Shown: piece after piece, positions 1-9,103 of the stretch
Numbering within the stretch: position 1 is the first letter of the stretch
How the letters are laid out: every line of letters starts with the position of its first letter
DNA from: an uncultured Alteromonadaceae bacterium
Lineage (GTDB): Bacteria; Pseudomonadota; Gammaproteobacteria; Enterobacterales; Alteromonadaceae
Length of the DNA stretch: 64,000 nt
Assembly: GCA_947503265.1 (NCBI GenBank)
Contig: CANNDC010000014.1
Coordinates: forward strand, 38,139-102,138
Direction: 5' to 3'
Translations under genes and position numbers: made by a program
Notes under the pieces: model-generated
What the model was told of the DNA's origin: nothing
What the model saw: only the letters and a program-made list of their open reading frames with translations
Database searches by the model: none

Positions 1-1
1 T

Positions 2-886
2 TTGTTCGTTTTCTCCATTGGACTTTTTAAGAAAGTTGTTATTGCCGATACGCTGGCAGATTGGGTAGACACTGGTTACGCCAATTACTTAGATCTTAGT
101 ACCCTAGATGCTTGGTTACTAAGTTTCTCATATTCATTTCAATTGTATTATGACTTTTCTGGTTATGCAGACATGGCAATTGGAATTGGCCTTATGTTCA
201 ACATTAGATTGCCATTAAATTTCTTATCTCCCTATCGTTCAACCAACATACAAGATTTTTGGCGACGTTGGCATATGACTCTTTCTCGTTGGCTGCGTGA
301 TTACGTTTATATACCCTTGGGTGGTAATAAATTGAGTAAAATATTAACGTTGAGAAACGTTTTCATGACCGCATTTGTGAGCGGTATTTGGCACGGTGCT
401 GGTTGGACCTTTTTAATATGGGGAACACTTCACGGAGTTGCAATGATAACGCATCGTTTGTGGAAGGAAGCGGGCTTTGTTATGCAAAAGCAACTAGCTT
501 GGTTTTTAACTTTTCTCTTTGTAAATGTTACTTGGGTCTTTTTTAGGAGTGAAAATTTGAACCAAGCTGGCTTCGTTTTGCATCAGATGTTCGCTTTTAC
601 TAGCTTCACAATTGAATTTAATTATTCTTCGCTAATAGAGATAATTAAGAGTAATGCCATTTGGCTGATTGAGTTACCTGTAAAAAACAATTTTGCGAGT
701 TTCTCTACTCTGTTGTCATGTATTTCACTTTTGTTTCTTTTGGAGTTTTACAAAAAAGATGAGAAAACTTTGTTCGTCAACAATGTGATAGCAAATAAAC
801 TCTACTTAACCCCGTTTCTTTTAGTTATTTCAATCTGGTTTATGTCTGTCGAAACCGTTGAAAAATTTATTTATTTTAATTTTTAA
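2..886 (+). CDS. MBOAT family O-acyltransferase (AlgI-like), 5' end outside window
   Basis: C-terminal part of a membrane-bound O-acyltransferase; the frame is open to the window edge, so the true start lies upstream. Hydrophobic segments alternate with the conserved AlgI-type stretch: a YDFSGYADMAIG motif (about residues 50-61), a region with FWRRWHMTLSRWLRDY and the invariant histidine in GIWHGAGW (about residues 128-135). Family members move acetyl or other acyl groups across the inner membrane onto exported polysaccharide. The next gene starts one base after the stop codon and the following genes make and export polysaccharide, so O-acylation of an EPS is the likely role. The exact acyl group cannot be read from sequence. 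Confidence 0.9.
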   Translation: MFVFSIGLFKKVVIADTLADWVDTGYANYLDLSTLDAWLLSFSYSFQLYYDFSGYADMAIGIGLMFNIRLPLNFLSPYRSTNIQDFWRRWHMTLSRWLRDYVYIPLGGNKLSKILTLRNVFMTAFVSGIWHGAGWTFLIWGTLHGVAMITHRLWKEAGFVMQKQLAWFLTFLFVNVTWVFFRSENLNQAGFVLHQMFAFTSFTIEFNYSSLIEIIKSNAIWLIELPVKNNFASFSTLLSCISLLFLLEFYKKDEKTLFVNNVIANKLYLTPFLLVISIWFMSVETVEKFIYFNF

Positions 887-887
887 C

Positions 888-2009
888 ATGAATGCGAAAA
901 AGCAATTCCTTAAATACCTTGCATCAGTCATATTGGCTTTTGTCTCAATGCTATTACTTTTTTGGTGGTCAGGAGCTTCTGTGTTGCCTTTTGGGGAAAG
1001 GGATTTTGTAGGTAATGCAAGAATGATAAAACCTTGGATTATATACGATGAAACCCCAAGTGAATTGCTAATAACGAATTCCAGAGGTTTATACGGTTAT
1101 GATCTCTCTAGTTTCGTTAATAGTGATCCGTATAATTTTTCTTTGACTGGTGTCGGTGCATACGAAATCTCTAGAATGGTTAAACATGCCTATTTCGCGG
1201 GAGGGGAAAATTCAACGTTTTACGTAGGGATAGATACAATTTGCGGTGAGGTTAAACCTAGTCTCGATGGGACCTTCTACAATGATGACTATCTGTTAAC
1301 TCAACCAAATTGGCTTTTCAATGGAAAACGGATCAAATCTCTCGTTTCTTCACCTGCAGACATAATACGAAGAAAAATAATTAACAAACCCGGCGTAGAT
1401 AAGTACGGCTTTCAAGCCAGTTTTCCAGATGAAAATTATGTGAATGGTGGAATATTCCAGAGTCTCCAAGCAAGAGAGAAAATGGATTATAAAGAATTTG
1501 AATTTGAATCTGACTGCGACACTAGTGCATTTAAGGACTTGCTCAATTTTCTTTATCTGCGTGAAGTGAAGTTTATTTTGTTCCTCAACCCTAAACACGT
1601 GAGGACATATATCGCTTATCAAACAAAAGATCAGTTAGACCAATATTTTGTAATGCTAAAAGAGTATGTTGAAATTAACAACCAAGTAGCTAAAAAATAT
1701 GATGCTGATGCGTCGCAGGTCAAATTCTTTGCAGAAGTAAATGAATTTACCTCTGAAAAATTTCCCACAAATGGTGACGTATTTGATCCAATGAAATATT
1801 GGTACGAAAATAGCCACTTTAAATCGTCTTTGGGTAAAATTGTGCTAAAAAGTTTACTTTCAGATGAAAGTGATAAGCTTTTAACAAGTAAAAATGTTGA
1901 GTCCAAGATAAACGAATTGAGACAAAATATTAAAGAATATATTTTGAACAACCAAGATGTAAAATATAGCGTCGAGAATGCAGTAAGGAAGGCAAGTAGT
2001 GATGAATAA
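888..2009 (+). CDS. Membrane-anchored periplasmic partner of the MBOAT acyltransferase (hypothetical)
   Basis: A 373-residue protein starting at the ATG one base after the MBOAT stop codon; an in-frame ATG at 858 lies inside the MBOAT gene and is less likely. It has one N-terminal membrane segment (about residues 9-28) and an otherwise soluble, probably periplasmic body. Early in the body is ITNSRGLYGYDLSSF, resembling the first strand-turn of SGNH-type proteins that accompany AlgI (AlgJ/AlgX-like), but I cannot identify a clear Ser-Asp-His set. From the position and topology I infer a role in polysaccharide acylation. The last bases overlap the start of the next glycosyltransferase gene. Confidence 0.65.
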   Translation: MNAKKQFLKYLASVILAFVSMLLLFWWSGASVLPFGERDFVGNARMIKPWIIYDETPSELLITNSRGLYGYDLSSFVNSDPYNFSLTGVGAYEISRMVKHAYFAGGENSTFYVGIDTICGEVKPSLDGTFYNDDYLLTQPNWLFNGKRIKSLVSSPADIIRRKIINKPGVDKYGFQASFPDENYVNGGIFQSLQAREKMDYKEFEFESDCDTSAFKDLLNFLYLREVKFILFLNPKHVRTYIAYQTKDQLDQYFVMLKEYVEINNQVAKKYDADASQVKFFAEVNEFTSEKFPTNGDVFDPMKYWYENSHFKSSLGKIVLKSLLSDESDKLLTSKNVESKINELRQNIKEYILNNQDVKYSVENAVRKASSDE

Positions 2010-3120
2010 GCCGAGAATAGCAATAGTACACGATTGGTTGGTTGTAAATGGTGGTGCAGAGAAAGTGTTGGAAAACATCCTCGAGATTTTTCCGGAAGCA
2101 GATATATTTTCACTAGTTGATTATTTGGAAGAAAAAGACAGAGGGTGGTTAAATGGCAAAAAGGTAACAACTTCTTTTATCCAGAAACTGCCATTTTCTA
2201 AGAAGCATTATCGTAATTATTTCCCTTTATTTCCAATAGCGATAGAGCAGCTCGATGTCACAAAATATGACATTGTTGTATCTTCAAGTTATTCGGTAGC
2301 TAAAGGAGTGATTACTAGCCCTGAGCAAGTTCATATTAGCTATTGCCACTCCCCAGCGAGATATGCTTGGGATCTGCAATTCCAGTACCTCAAAGAAAGC
2401 AAGATGGAGCGAGGTCTTAAATCAATTATAGCTAGGTATTTTTTACACAAGTTTAGAATTTGGGATACGCGTACAGCAAATGGCGTGGATCAATTCGTAG
2501 CCAATTCTGACTTTATCAGGAAACGTATTTTTAAGTGTTATCGGCGTGATGCAAAAGTTATTTTCCCGCCAGTTGATGTGTCTAAGTTTGCTGTCTGTAC
2601 AAATAAGGAAGAATTTTATTTGACTGCGTCAAGGATGGTTCCATACAAACGAATCGACCTTGTTGTCGAAGCATTCACTAAAATGCCAGATAGACGACTG
2701 AAGGTAATTGGTGATGGCCCTGAGATGTCAAAGATACAAGAGATTGCCAAAGGTTTTGATAATATCGAAATTATGGGATTCCAATCGAACGAGGTGCTAG
2801 TCGATTGTATGCAAAAAGCCAAAGCCTTTGTGTTTGCTGCAGAAGAAGATTTCGGCATTATTCCCGTAGAAGCTCAAGCTTGTGGTACGCCAGTAATTGC
2901 GTATGGCAAGGGAGGATGCCTAGAAACCGTCAAACATGGGGTCACAGGTATTCATTTTGCGGAACAAACACTTGATTGTGTAGTTGAAGCGGTGAACGAA
3001 TTTGACAATGTAAGTGGAAATCTAGAAATCGAAAATATCAGAAAACATGCGGAATTGTTTTCTAGAGAAGCATTTAAAAAGAACCTTTCGGATTTGGTTC
3101 ATGAAACTAAAGGTTGCTAG
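2002..3120 (+). CDS. GT4-family glycosyltransferase (WbaZ-like)
   Basis: GT-B fold glycosyltransferase of about 372 residues. The N-terminus IAIVHDWLVVNGGAEKVL is typical of family 4 mannosyl/galactosyl-type transferases; the C-terminal half has the nucleotide-sugar signature region EEDFGIIPVEAQACGTPVIA followed by GGCLETV. ATG 2002 overlaps the end of the preceding gene; a GTG one codon upstream is also open. It probably adds a sugar to the lipid-linked EPS repeat unit at the cytoplasmic face of the inner membrane. Donor and acceptor sugars are not predictable. Confidence 0.88.
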   Translation: MNKPRIAIVHDWLVVNGGAEKVLENILEIFPEADIFSLVDYLEEKDRGWLNGKKVTTSFIQKLPFSKKHYRNYFPLFPIAIEQLDVTKYDIVVSSSYSVAKGVITSPEQVHISYCHSPARYAWDLQFQYLKESKMERGLKSIIARYFLHKFRIWDTRTANGVDQFVANSDFIRKRIFKCYRRDAKVIFPPVDVSKFAVCTNKEEFYLTASRMVPYKRIDLVVEAFTKMPDRRLKVIGDGPEMSKIQEIAKGFDNIEIMGFQSNEVLVDCMQKAKAFVFAAEEDFGIIPVEAQACGTPVIAYGKGGCLETVKHGVTGIHFAEQTLDCVVEAVNEFDNVSGNLEIENIRKHAELFSREAFKKNLSDLVHETKGC

Positions 3121-3122
3121 TT

Positions 3123-4310
3123 TTGGAAGTGCTCCATATACATCAAGATTTCCCTGATGGTCGACCTTACCCAAGTACTGATGCGGTGCTAAACCTATTA
3201 GATGCTTCTGTGAAAGTAGACAGAGATGTTTCTCATCACGTTTTGTCTATTAACCGAACTTCAAGCCCATTTAGTATTTCGTTTGATAACTTTGAAAAAG
3301 GAATTTCAATAGTTTACTGGGCTTTACCCGTAAACTTTATCTATTCAATAACAATGTGGTTTTGGGCTTGGTTCTTAGTCCACAAATACAAGTTTACTCA
3401 AATCAGTATAGTTCATGGTCATAAGTTGACAACAGAAGGTTTATTAGCTCGCTACATAGCCAAACGACTGAAAGTGCCCTTTATTTTATCGGTGAGGGGA
3501 GGTAGTGACGCACATAATTTGAATCGAATGAAAACAATGCATTCTTCATTTCGAAAAAATCTAGAAGTTGCATCCACTATATTTTGGGTTAGCCCTTGGT
3601 TCAAAGGTAACGTGTCTTCGATCCTGAAAATAAATGTTGAAGAAAAAAGCTTGAATTTACCGAATATCTGCAAAATAAACGACTTGAATTTTGATGATAT
3701 TCCTAGGGATAACAATCCCTACTTTACAGTATTGAGTTTTCATCAATACAAAAGAAAAGGAATATTACCTTTGCTAGAAGCGATTATGAAATTGAAGGAA
3801 ATTGGGGAAGTTATTTATCTAGATATCTATGGTGGAGGACCATCAGAGATTGAACAAGAGATAAAAGACCGAATAGCTGAATTAGGATTAAATTCTCAAG
3901 CAACAATGAAGGGCAAGGTAAAACACGAATTCTTGTTAGACAAAATGGTCGGTTACAAAGGGTTATTACTTCCTTCAAAAAATGAGACTTTTGGTATGGC
4001 ATATATAGAAGCCTTGGCGACTGGTAACGTTATTATGATGCACAAAGATACTGGAATAGATGGATTCTTTAGAGATGGAACGGTGGGAGTGGCCGTAAAG
4101 AATCAAGACTCATCCACTATCTCGGATGGCATTAAGCAGTTAGAATCTTGTTATCAAGAGTATTTTGACAATGTTAAAGAAATGAAAGACTCAAACTCGC
4201 TAGATAGTTTTACAGCAGAGACGGTTGGTGGTTCCTACATAGAGAATATTTATAGAGTCACTAGTAAAAGTTCGTCTGACTTAAGCAATGAAGAGGTTAA
4301 AACTAAATGA
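3123..4310 (+). CDS. Glycosyltransferase, GT4-like
   Basis: GT-B type glycosyltransferase of about 395 residues. N-terminus EVLHIHQDFPDGRPYPST is the usual opening strand and loop of this group. A donor-site region NETFGMAYIEALATGNVI lies near residue 300. There is no ATG in frame near the start: TTG 3123 gives M-E-V-L-H-I-H and has AAAGG about 10 bases upstream, while TTG 3114 is also open. An ATG at 3101 in another frame stops after 18 codons. It sits 2 bases after the previous gene and overlaps the next by 4 bases, so it is part of the EPS operon. Confidence 0.82.
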   Translation: MEVLHIHQDFPDGRPYPSTDAVLNLLDASVKVDRDVSHHVLSINRTSSPFSISFDNFEKGISIVYWALPVNFIYSITMWFWAWFLVHKYKFTQISIVHGHKLTTEGLLARYIAKRLKVPFILSVRGGSDAHNLNRMKTMHSSFRKNLEVASTIFWVSPWFKGNVSSILKINVEEKSLNLPNICKINDLNFDDIPRDNNPYFTVLSFHQYKRKGILPLLEAIMKLKEIGEVIYLDIYGGGPSEIEQEIKDRIAELGLNSQATMKGKVKHEFLLDKMVGYKGLLLPSKNETFGMAYIEALATGNVIMMHKDTGIDGFFRDGTVGVAVKNQDSSTISDGIKQLESCYQEYFDNVKEMKDSNSLDSFTAETVGGSYIENIYRVTSKSSSDLSNEEVKTK

Positions 4311-5287
4311 AGAAATTATCTGTTTTTGTCACTGTCGGCACTAACCATTACAACTTTGACAGAATGCTGAAGCAAGTAGACGAGTGTTTAGCTCTCTTGC
4401 CACAAGACTATGAGGCGATAGTTCAGTATGGATTTTCCACGCCATATGAAAACGAAAAAGCACAGAAAAGTGTCCATATGCTCAGCAGAGATGATGCAGA
4501 GCAAGCGTATGCGAATGCAGATTTGGTTTTCAGCCACTGCGGGATAGGTAGCATATACAATTCATTATTATATAACAGGCCTACTGTAATCGTACCAAGA
4601 CTTGAGAAGCATGGAGAGTTCTCAGATGATCATCAGTTGCAAATAGCAAGAGAAATTGCAACTAATCCACTGGTATTTATGCTTGAGGAAACGTTTGAGA
4701 ATTCTAAATTCATAGAATTTATCAACACCACTGTACCTCAGGAAAAAGTAAAAGTTGATTTGACGAATAGGAAACTTGCTGAATTTATAAAATCACGACT
4801 ATTCCTTTCAGATATTGAGAAACCTGAACTTCTTACAGTGGTAAATGCAGGCGGGCATCTGACTCAATCTCTTTGCGTAATGCAAGCAATAAAATCGTTT
4901 CATTTAGTGACCTCAATTGACCTCAAATCTGGCTTAGGAGCTAAGTCTATTACGGTTGTTAAGGGCACTCAATTTAACCCGCTAATTCATATTTGGAATG
5001 TTTTGGTGGCATTCAACACAATCCGGAAAGTTAAACCCGATGCGATTTTTAGTACTGGTGGACCCATATGTTTACCTTACGCTGTTGTAGCGAAGCTAAT
5101 GGGTAAACGTTTCGTTTATCTGGATACATTATCGCGTGTTCAAGATCTCTCTAATACAGCCAAATTTCTTTACAAACACAAATTAGCAAATGAGATATTT
5201 GCGCAATGGCAAAGTGTGGCTAACAAGTACGATGGGATTGATTGTCATGGCAAAACCTTTGATATTTGCGGTGAAAATAAGCGATGA
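4307..5287 (+). CDS. Fused Alg13-like/Alg14-like (PssE-PssD type) UDP-sugar glycosyltransferase
   Basis: A 326-residue protein combining both halves of the bipartite Alg13/Alg14 transferase. Residues 1 to about 165 are the catalytic GT28 C-terminal-like half: FVTVGTNHYNFDRM at the start and SHCGIGSIYNSLLYNRPTV in the middle. Residues about 175-320 are the Alg14/PssD-like membrane-docking half: VVNAGGHLTQS, then FSTGGPICLPYAVVAKL and FVYLDTLSRV. In rhizobial and streptococcal EPS systems these are normally two genes and act together to add the second sugar to an undecaprenyl-diphosphate-sugar. Here the catalytic part comes first. ATG overlaps the previous stop (ATGA). Confidence 0.85.
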   Translation: MKKLSVFVTVGTNHYNFDRMLKQVDECLALLPQDYEAIVQYGFSTPYENEKAQKSVHMLSRDDAEQAYANADLVFSHCGIGSIYNSLLYNRPTVIVPRLEKHGEFSDDHQLQIAREIATNPLVFMLEETFENSKFIEFINTTVPQEKVKVDLTNRKLAEFIKSRLFLSDIEKPELLTVVNAGGHLTQSLCVMQAIKSFHLVTSIDLKSGLGAKSITVVKGTQFNPLIHIWNVLVAFNTIRKVKPDAIFSTGGPICLPYAVVAKLMGKRFVYLDTLSRVQDLSNTAKFLYKHKLANEIFAQWQSVANKYDGIDCHGKTFDICGENKR

Positions 5288-6429
5288 AGAAGATAACGAT
5301 TTGTGGTGTCCCCGGGTCTGATAATCTTGGAGACGCAGTCATAGCAGACTGTTTAGTGGCTTATTTCGAGAGAAATAGTAATGTTCAAGCTGTCAAATGT
5401 GATATCAGTTATCGGGAAGACGTTATTTATGACAGTGTAAAAGGCAGAAGCTTAAACGTATTTAATCGTTTGCCTCGTTTTTTAAGACAGTTGGCTGTTC
5501 TTTTTATTTTTGGTCTAAAATACTTGCGTGTAGGTAAGTCATTTTTACGTGAAAAAATGTCTTCAGCGGATCTCGTCGTAGTCGGTGGTGGACAATTAAT
5601 AAGTGATGTAGATTGGAACTTTCCATTTAAGCTATATCTTGTTGCGAAAATGGCAGAACGGTTAGATTTACCAATTCAAGTTGCTGCAGTTGGTGTTGCA
5701 GGGAAATGGAGTTGGGGCGGTAAATGGTTTATGTCTAAACTCTTAAAGTCGCCAAAGATTCAGTCAATCGGTGTAAGAGACGAAAAGTCCCGGCTGAACC
5801 TTGTTCGATACTTTGATATCGATAACGCTGAAGTTATTCCAGACCCTGCTGTAATGTGTTCTTTGCTTATTCCTGTTCCAGAACTACCAGATAAAAAACA
5901 AATTGGAATTGGGGTAGCAGATTTAGCCGGTTTGAATTACTCATCTGATATTGTTAATGATTCAGCAGAAAATGGGTTGGAAAATTGGGATCAATTAATT
6001 CATCAATTATCGGATTCTGACAGCACTTTGATATTATTTACCAATGGAGCTCAAGAAGATGAGCAATTTTTACATGAAGAACTAGCCCCTTATCTACGTA
6101 AAATGAACCGTCAATTCGAAATAAGAGAACGATTTCAATCAAGTAAAGAAATGATAGATTTTATAGCAAGTTTGAGCAGCTTGTTTGCGTTTCGATTGCA
6201 CGCCAATATTATCGCAGCTAGCTATGGCGTTCCCCATTTTGCTATAGGCTGGGACAACAAAGTGATATCTTTTTTTAAGATGCAGAATCGGCAAAATTGC
6301 GTTTTCTCTTCCATTAATGACTTGGTTATGACGGTTCAAAATCAATTAGATACTTTGACATTTGAATCATCGCTGACTCCTGAAAGTGTTATGTCTTTGT
6401 ATACGGACTATTTCGAGAATAAAGCTTGA
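5284..6429 (+). CDS. Polysaccharide pyruvyltransferase family protein (WcaK/CsaB-like)
   Basis: A 381-residue member of the polysaccharide pyruvyltransferase family. Diagnostic elements are the N-terminal GVPGSDNLGDAVIADCL, the central VVVGGGQLISD and the C-terminal FRLHANIIAASYGVP with its conserved His. These enzymes transfer pyruvate from phosphoenolpyruvate to a sugar of the polysaccharide, adding negative charge. ATG overlaps the upstream stop by 4 bases and the downstream TTG start also overlaps by 4 bases, so translation is probably coupled within the EPS operon. Confidence 0.87.
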   Translation: MKKITICGVPGSDNLGDAVIADCLVAYFERNSNVQAVKCDISYREDVIYDSVKGRSLNVFNRLPRFLRQLAVLFIFGLKYLRVGKSFLREKMSSADLVVVGGGQLISDVDWNFPFKLYLVAKMAERLDLPIQVAAVGVAGKWSWGGKWFMSKLLKSPKIQSIGVRDEKSRLNLVRYFDIDNAEVIPDPAVMCSLLIPVPELPDKKQIGIGVADLAGLNYSSDIVNDSAENGLENWDQLIHQLSDSDSTLILFTNGAQEDEQFLHEELAPYLRKMNRQFEIRERFQSSKEMIDFIASLSSLFAFRLHANIIAASYGVPHFAIGWDNKVISFFKMQNRQNCVFSSINDLVMTVQNQLDTLTFESSLTPESVMSLYTDYFENKA

Positions 6430-7850
6430 AAATTAAATCTGAATTACGCAAGGCAATACTCAATAGTTTGCTAGGGAAGTACTCTCTTTACATCTTACAA
6501 CTTGCCTCAATAGCAATATTGGCGAGAATGTTTACCCCTGATGTATTTGGTATTGTTGCGGCGGCTCAAGTGTTTGTCATGTTTTTCCAGATGTTAGCTA
6601 CTTCTGGGCTGGCGCCTGCGATTGTGTTTCAAGAAAAAGTATCTGCAGCAATGCGCGATGGAGTATTTTCATTTAGCTTGATCGTCGGGATCGTATTAGC
6701 GCTAGTTTTTGTGCTTATTGCTCAACCTCTTTTTGAGTGGTTTGAATTCAAAGAGGGGCAGGTGGTATTTTACGTTTTGGCACCTTGTGTTTTGTTTTCT
6801 TCACTAGCCATGGTGCCGATGGCATCGCTACAAAAAGATGCCAAATTTCTCATAATCGCTAGAGCAGAAATTTTTGCAGAGGTTCTTTCTTTAGGCGCTT
6901 GTATTGCTGCTAGCTTTTATTGGAGCGATATTTCAGCGTTGGCGCTGAAATTTTTGTTAGTACCAATCCTTCGATTTATATTTTATTACTTTTCAAGTGC
7001 AAAGACGACAATTGGAATTCCTTCTTTTGGTAAAGAGATCGCTCAAGTCAAGAAACTGTATGCATACGCCAAATACCAAATATCTTTCAATATTTTAAAT
7101 TTTCTAGCGAGTAATTTGGATAATATCCTTATCGCGAAATATTTTGGACCCGCGAGTCTGGGAGTATATGAAAAAACCTATCAAGTCATGCGTTACCCAC
7201 TGCAACTATTTACTTTTGCTATTACTCCCGCTTTGCAGCCGATTCTAACTAAATATAAACACGAACCAAAAATAGTATTTGATGAATATTTTAGCGTGAC
7301 CTACAAACTGGCGCTAGTTGGTGTGTTTTCTTCAAGTGTTATGTATTGGAATTCACGAGATATAATCTTCTTTTTATTTGGGGAACAATGGTTCGATGCG
7401 GTGCCCTATCTACAAATCTTAGCTATTTCTATTCCGATACAAATGGTTCTTAGCTCTACCGGTGGTATATATCAGGCTTTTGGTCAAACAAAAGCGATGT
7501 TTTATTGCGGTGCTTTTAGTTCTGTAGTTACATTGATTGCTATTTTTTATGGAGTCTATGATGAAAGCATAATTAGCCTTTGCAGAGCCCTAGTAATTGC
7601 CTATTGTATTAACTTTATGCAGTGTTTTTATGTTCTCTATAAAACAGTTTTTAAAGGGCAACGAAAAGTAAACTTTATTAAGCTTTGCGCTCTGTTAAGC
7701 TTAGGGGCGATCAATCTATTTTTCGAACCAATCACCGGAGTTAGTATTCCTACATATCTCGATTCGTTCTTGAATATCACCATAACCAGCATCTGCGTGA
7801 TAATTCCGTTATCAGTCATATTTTTAGCTATGCGAAAAACTAAGTTTTAG
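6426..7850 (+). CDS. Oligosaccharide flippase, MOP/MATE superfamily (Wzx/WzxC-like)
   Basis: A 474-residue polytopic protein with roughly 12-14 hydrophobic segments and a short basic N-terminus. The run KISELRK-like start, FGIVAAAQVFVMFFQMLATSGL in the second helix region and the cytosolic YAYAKYQISFNILNFLASNLDN region are typical of the lipopolysaccharide/EPS flippases of the MOP superfamily. It should flip the undecaprenyl-linked repeat unit to the periplasm. The start is TTG overlapping the preceding TGA; no ATG fits. No Wzy polymerase is visible in the window, so it is probably upstream. Confidence 0.88.
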   Translation: MKIKSELRKAILNSLLGKYSLYILQLASIAILARMFTPDVFGIVAAAQVFVMFFQMLATSGLAPAIVFQEKVSAAMRDGVFSFSLIVGIVLALVFVLIAQPLFEWFEFKEGQVVFYVLAPCVLFSSLAMVPMASLQKDAKFLIIARAEIFAEVLSLGACIAASFYWSDISALALKFLLVPILRFIFYYFSSAKTTIGIPSFGKEIAQVKKLYAYAKYQISFNILNFLASNLDNILIAKYFGPASLGVYEKTYQVMRYPLQLFTFAITPALQPILTKYKHEPKIVFDEYFSVTYKLALVGVFSSSVMYWNSRDIIFFLFGEQWFDAVPYLQILAISIPIQMVLSSTGGIYQAFGQTKAMFYCGAFSSVVTLIAIFYGVYDESIISLCRALVIAYCINFMQCFYVLYKTVFKGQRKVNFIKLCALLSLGAINLFFEPITGVSIPTYLDSFLNITITSICVIIPLSVIFLAMRKTKF

Positions 7851-7851
7851 A

Positions 7852-8895
7852 GTGCGATTTTTACTAGCCATTGCGGTTATATCCTTACAAAGTTGTGTTT
7901 CAATATCTGCTCTAAATGACGGCTGCACCGTTTATGTGGAACAAAATCTACACGAAACAAAAGCCAATCACTTTTCAAATTTTCCAGATGCATTAAGAAG
8001 CGTTGAGACAGGCGCTACGGTTTGTTTTAAACAAGGAATATACGAGACAATAAACATTCAGAATATTGACGGCGGAAACGATAAAATAACTATCACAGCA
8101 ATCCCTGGTGACATCGTGACCATTAAAGGTAAAAACTTTCGTGGTAGCGGAGTGAAAATTTCGAAAAGCAAAAATATTATTATTAGAAACATGGCAATTA
8201 CTGGTGGTCTATACGGGATTTACGTTAAAAGCTCTTCAAATATTGAGTTAATTGAAAATCGTATTTCGAACGTTGGCCAAGAGGGAATAATAATCAAAGC
8301 GGGGCCATTTTCAAAAACATATAGAGAGTTTACGATCAAAAACAATAAGATTTCTGACACTGGCATTACTAACGGTCAGTATGGCGAAGGAATCTATATT
8401 GGAGATGGAAAGGGAGAACAAAATGGAACGATTAGTAATGTACGGATTTTTCAAAATACGATAGACAACGCCTCAAATGAAGCTATTGATATTAAAGTAA
8501 ATAGCACTAACATTGAGATTGTCGAAAATATTTTAATCAATACCAATTTGCTGTTTAACGGTGCTATCACTATCGGAACGGCAAACAGAAAAGGAGTCGA
8601 CTCCCATATAATTGTCTCGAAGAACTTAATCTATAATGTTAGTAATCGATCAGGTTATAGACCAATTGGAATTGCTATAGGTCACGGTAATGTAGAAGTT
8701 TCAGAAAACTACATAGTAGATCAGAGCGGCAACTTTGTTGGAATATGTCTATATACAACATTCGCCAATGAAAGTGCGAATAGAGTTGTGGTAAAAGGAA
8801 ACAATGTGTTGACACAAGGAAGTAATTTGGTCAAGAATTGCGGCGATGGAGGGACGGGTGTGAACAAAACTGCCAACCTCCACGTCTTGGATTAG
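7852..8895 (+). CDS. Right-handed parallel beta-helix protein, probably exported
   Basis: A 347-residue protein starting with GTG one base after the flippase stop. The N-terminus is hydrophobic and ends in LQSC, a near match to a lipobox with Cys15, so it may be a lipoprotein. The rest consists of short repeated coils rich in I/N/V (for example IIIRNMAITGGLYGIYVKSS and NIELIENRISNVGQEG), the pattern of pectate-lyase-like/NosD beta-helices. Such proteins in EPS clusters can be lyases, epimerases or binding proteins; catalytic residues are not evident. The stop codon lies inside a 12-bp tandem repeat (8892-8915). Confidence 0.75.
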   Translation: MRFLLAIAVISLQSCVSISALNDGCTVYVEQNLHETKANHFSNFPDALRSVETGATVCFKQGIYETINIQNIDGGNDKITITAIPGDIVTIKGKNFRGSGVKISKSKNIIIRNMAITGGLYGIYVKSSSNIELIENRISNVGQEGIIIKAGPFSKTYREFTIKNNKISDTGITNGQYGEGIYIGDGKGEQNGTISNVRIFQNTIDNASNEAIDIKVNSTNIEIVENILINTNLLFNGAITIGTANRKGVDSHIIVSKNLIYNVSNRSGYRPIGIAIGHGNVEVSENYIVDQSGNFVGICLYTTFANESANRVVVKGNNVLTQGSNLVKNCGDGGTGVNKTANLHVLD

Positions 8896-8915
8896 TGATT
8901 AAATTAGTGATTAAA
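8892..8915 (+). repeat. Two tandem copies of a 12-bp unit over the stop codon of the beta-helix gene
   Basis: TTAGTGATTAAA is repeated exactly twice and followed by the first five bases of a third copy. The stop codon of the upstream gene is in the first copy. Nothing suggests a function; replication slippage is the simplest origin. Confidence 0.8.
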
Positions 8916-9011
8916 TTAGTATTGGGATGAAGTGTCTAATAATTTTACAATTTAAGTTCTTTAATGAATAATAATTGGAAAATAATCATATATTTCAAGT
9001 ATATATAAATG

Positions 9012-9028
9012 TGGCATAGTGTGTGCAT
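9012..9028 (+). promoter_or_regulatory. Sigma-54-type promoter of the first PEP-CTERM gene
   Basis: TGGCAT-AGTGT-GTGCA: GG (9013-9014) and GC (9025-9026) are separated by exactly 10 bases, and the flanks match the TGGCAC-N5-TTGCA consensus at most positions. Transcription would start near 9038, giving a leader of about 65 bases. RpoN control of PEP-CTERM genes is known from Zoogloea-type bacteria, which supports the call. Confidence 0.65.
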
Positions 9029-9103
9029 TATCTTTAGTGGAACAATTTTTTATGCCAAAACGGTTAGAAAAAGCAGAGTTCTGATGTTTATAAGGAATAA
9101 GTA

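Noticed and set aside
3101..3157. ATG 3101 as start of the second glycosyltransferase
   Set aside because: That frame stops after 18 codons; the transferase frame is open only from TTG codons.
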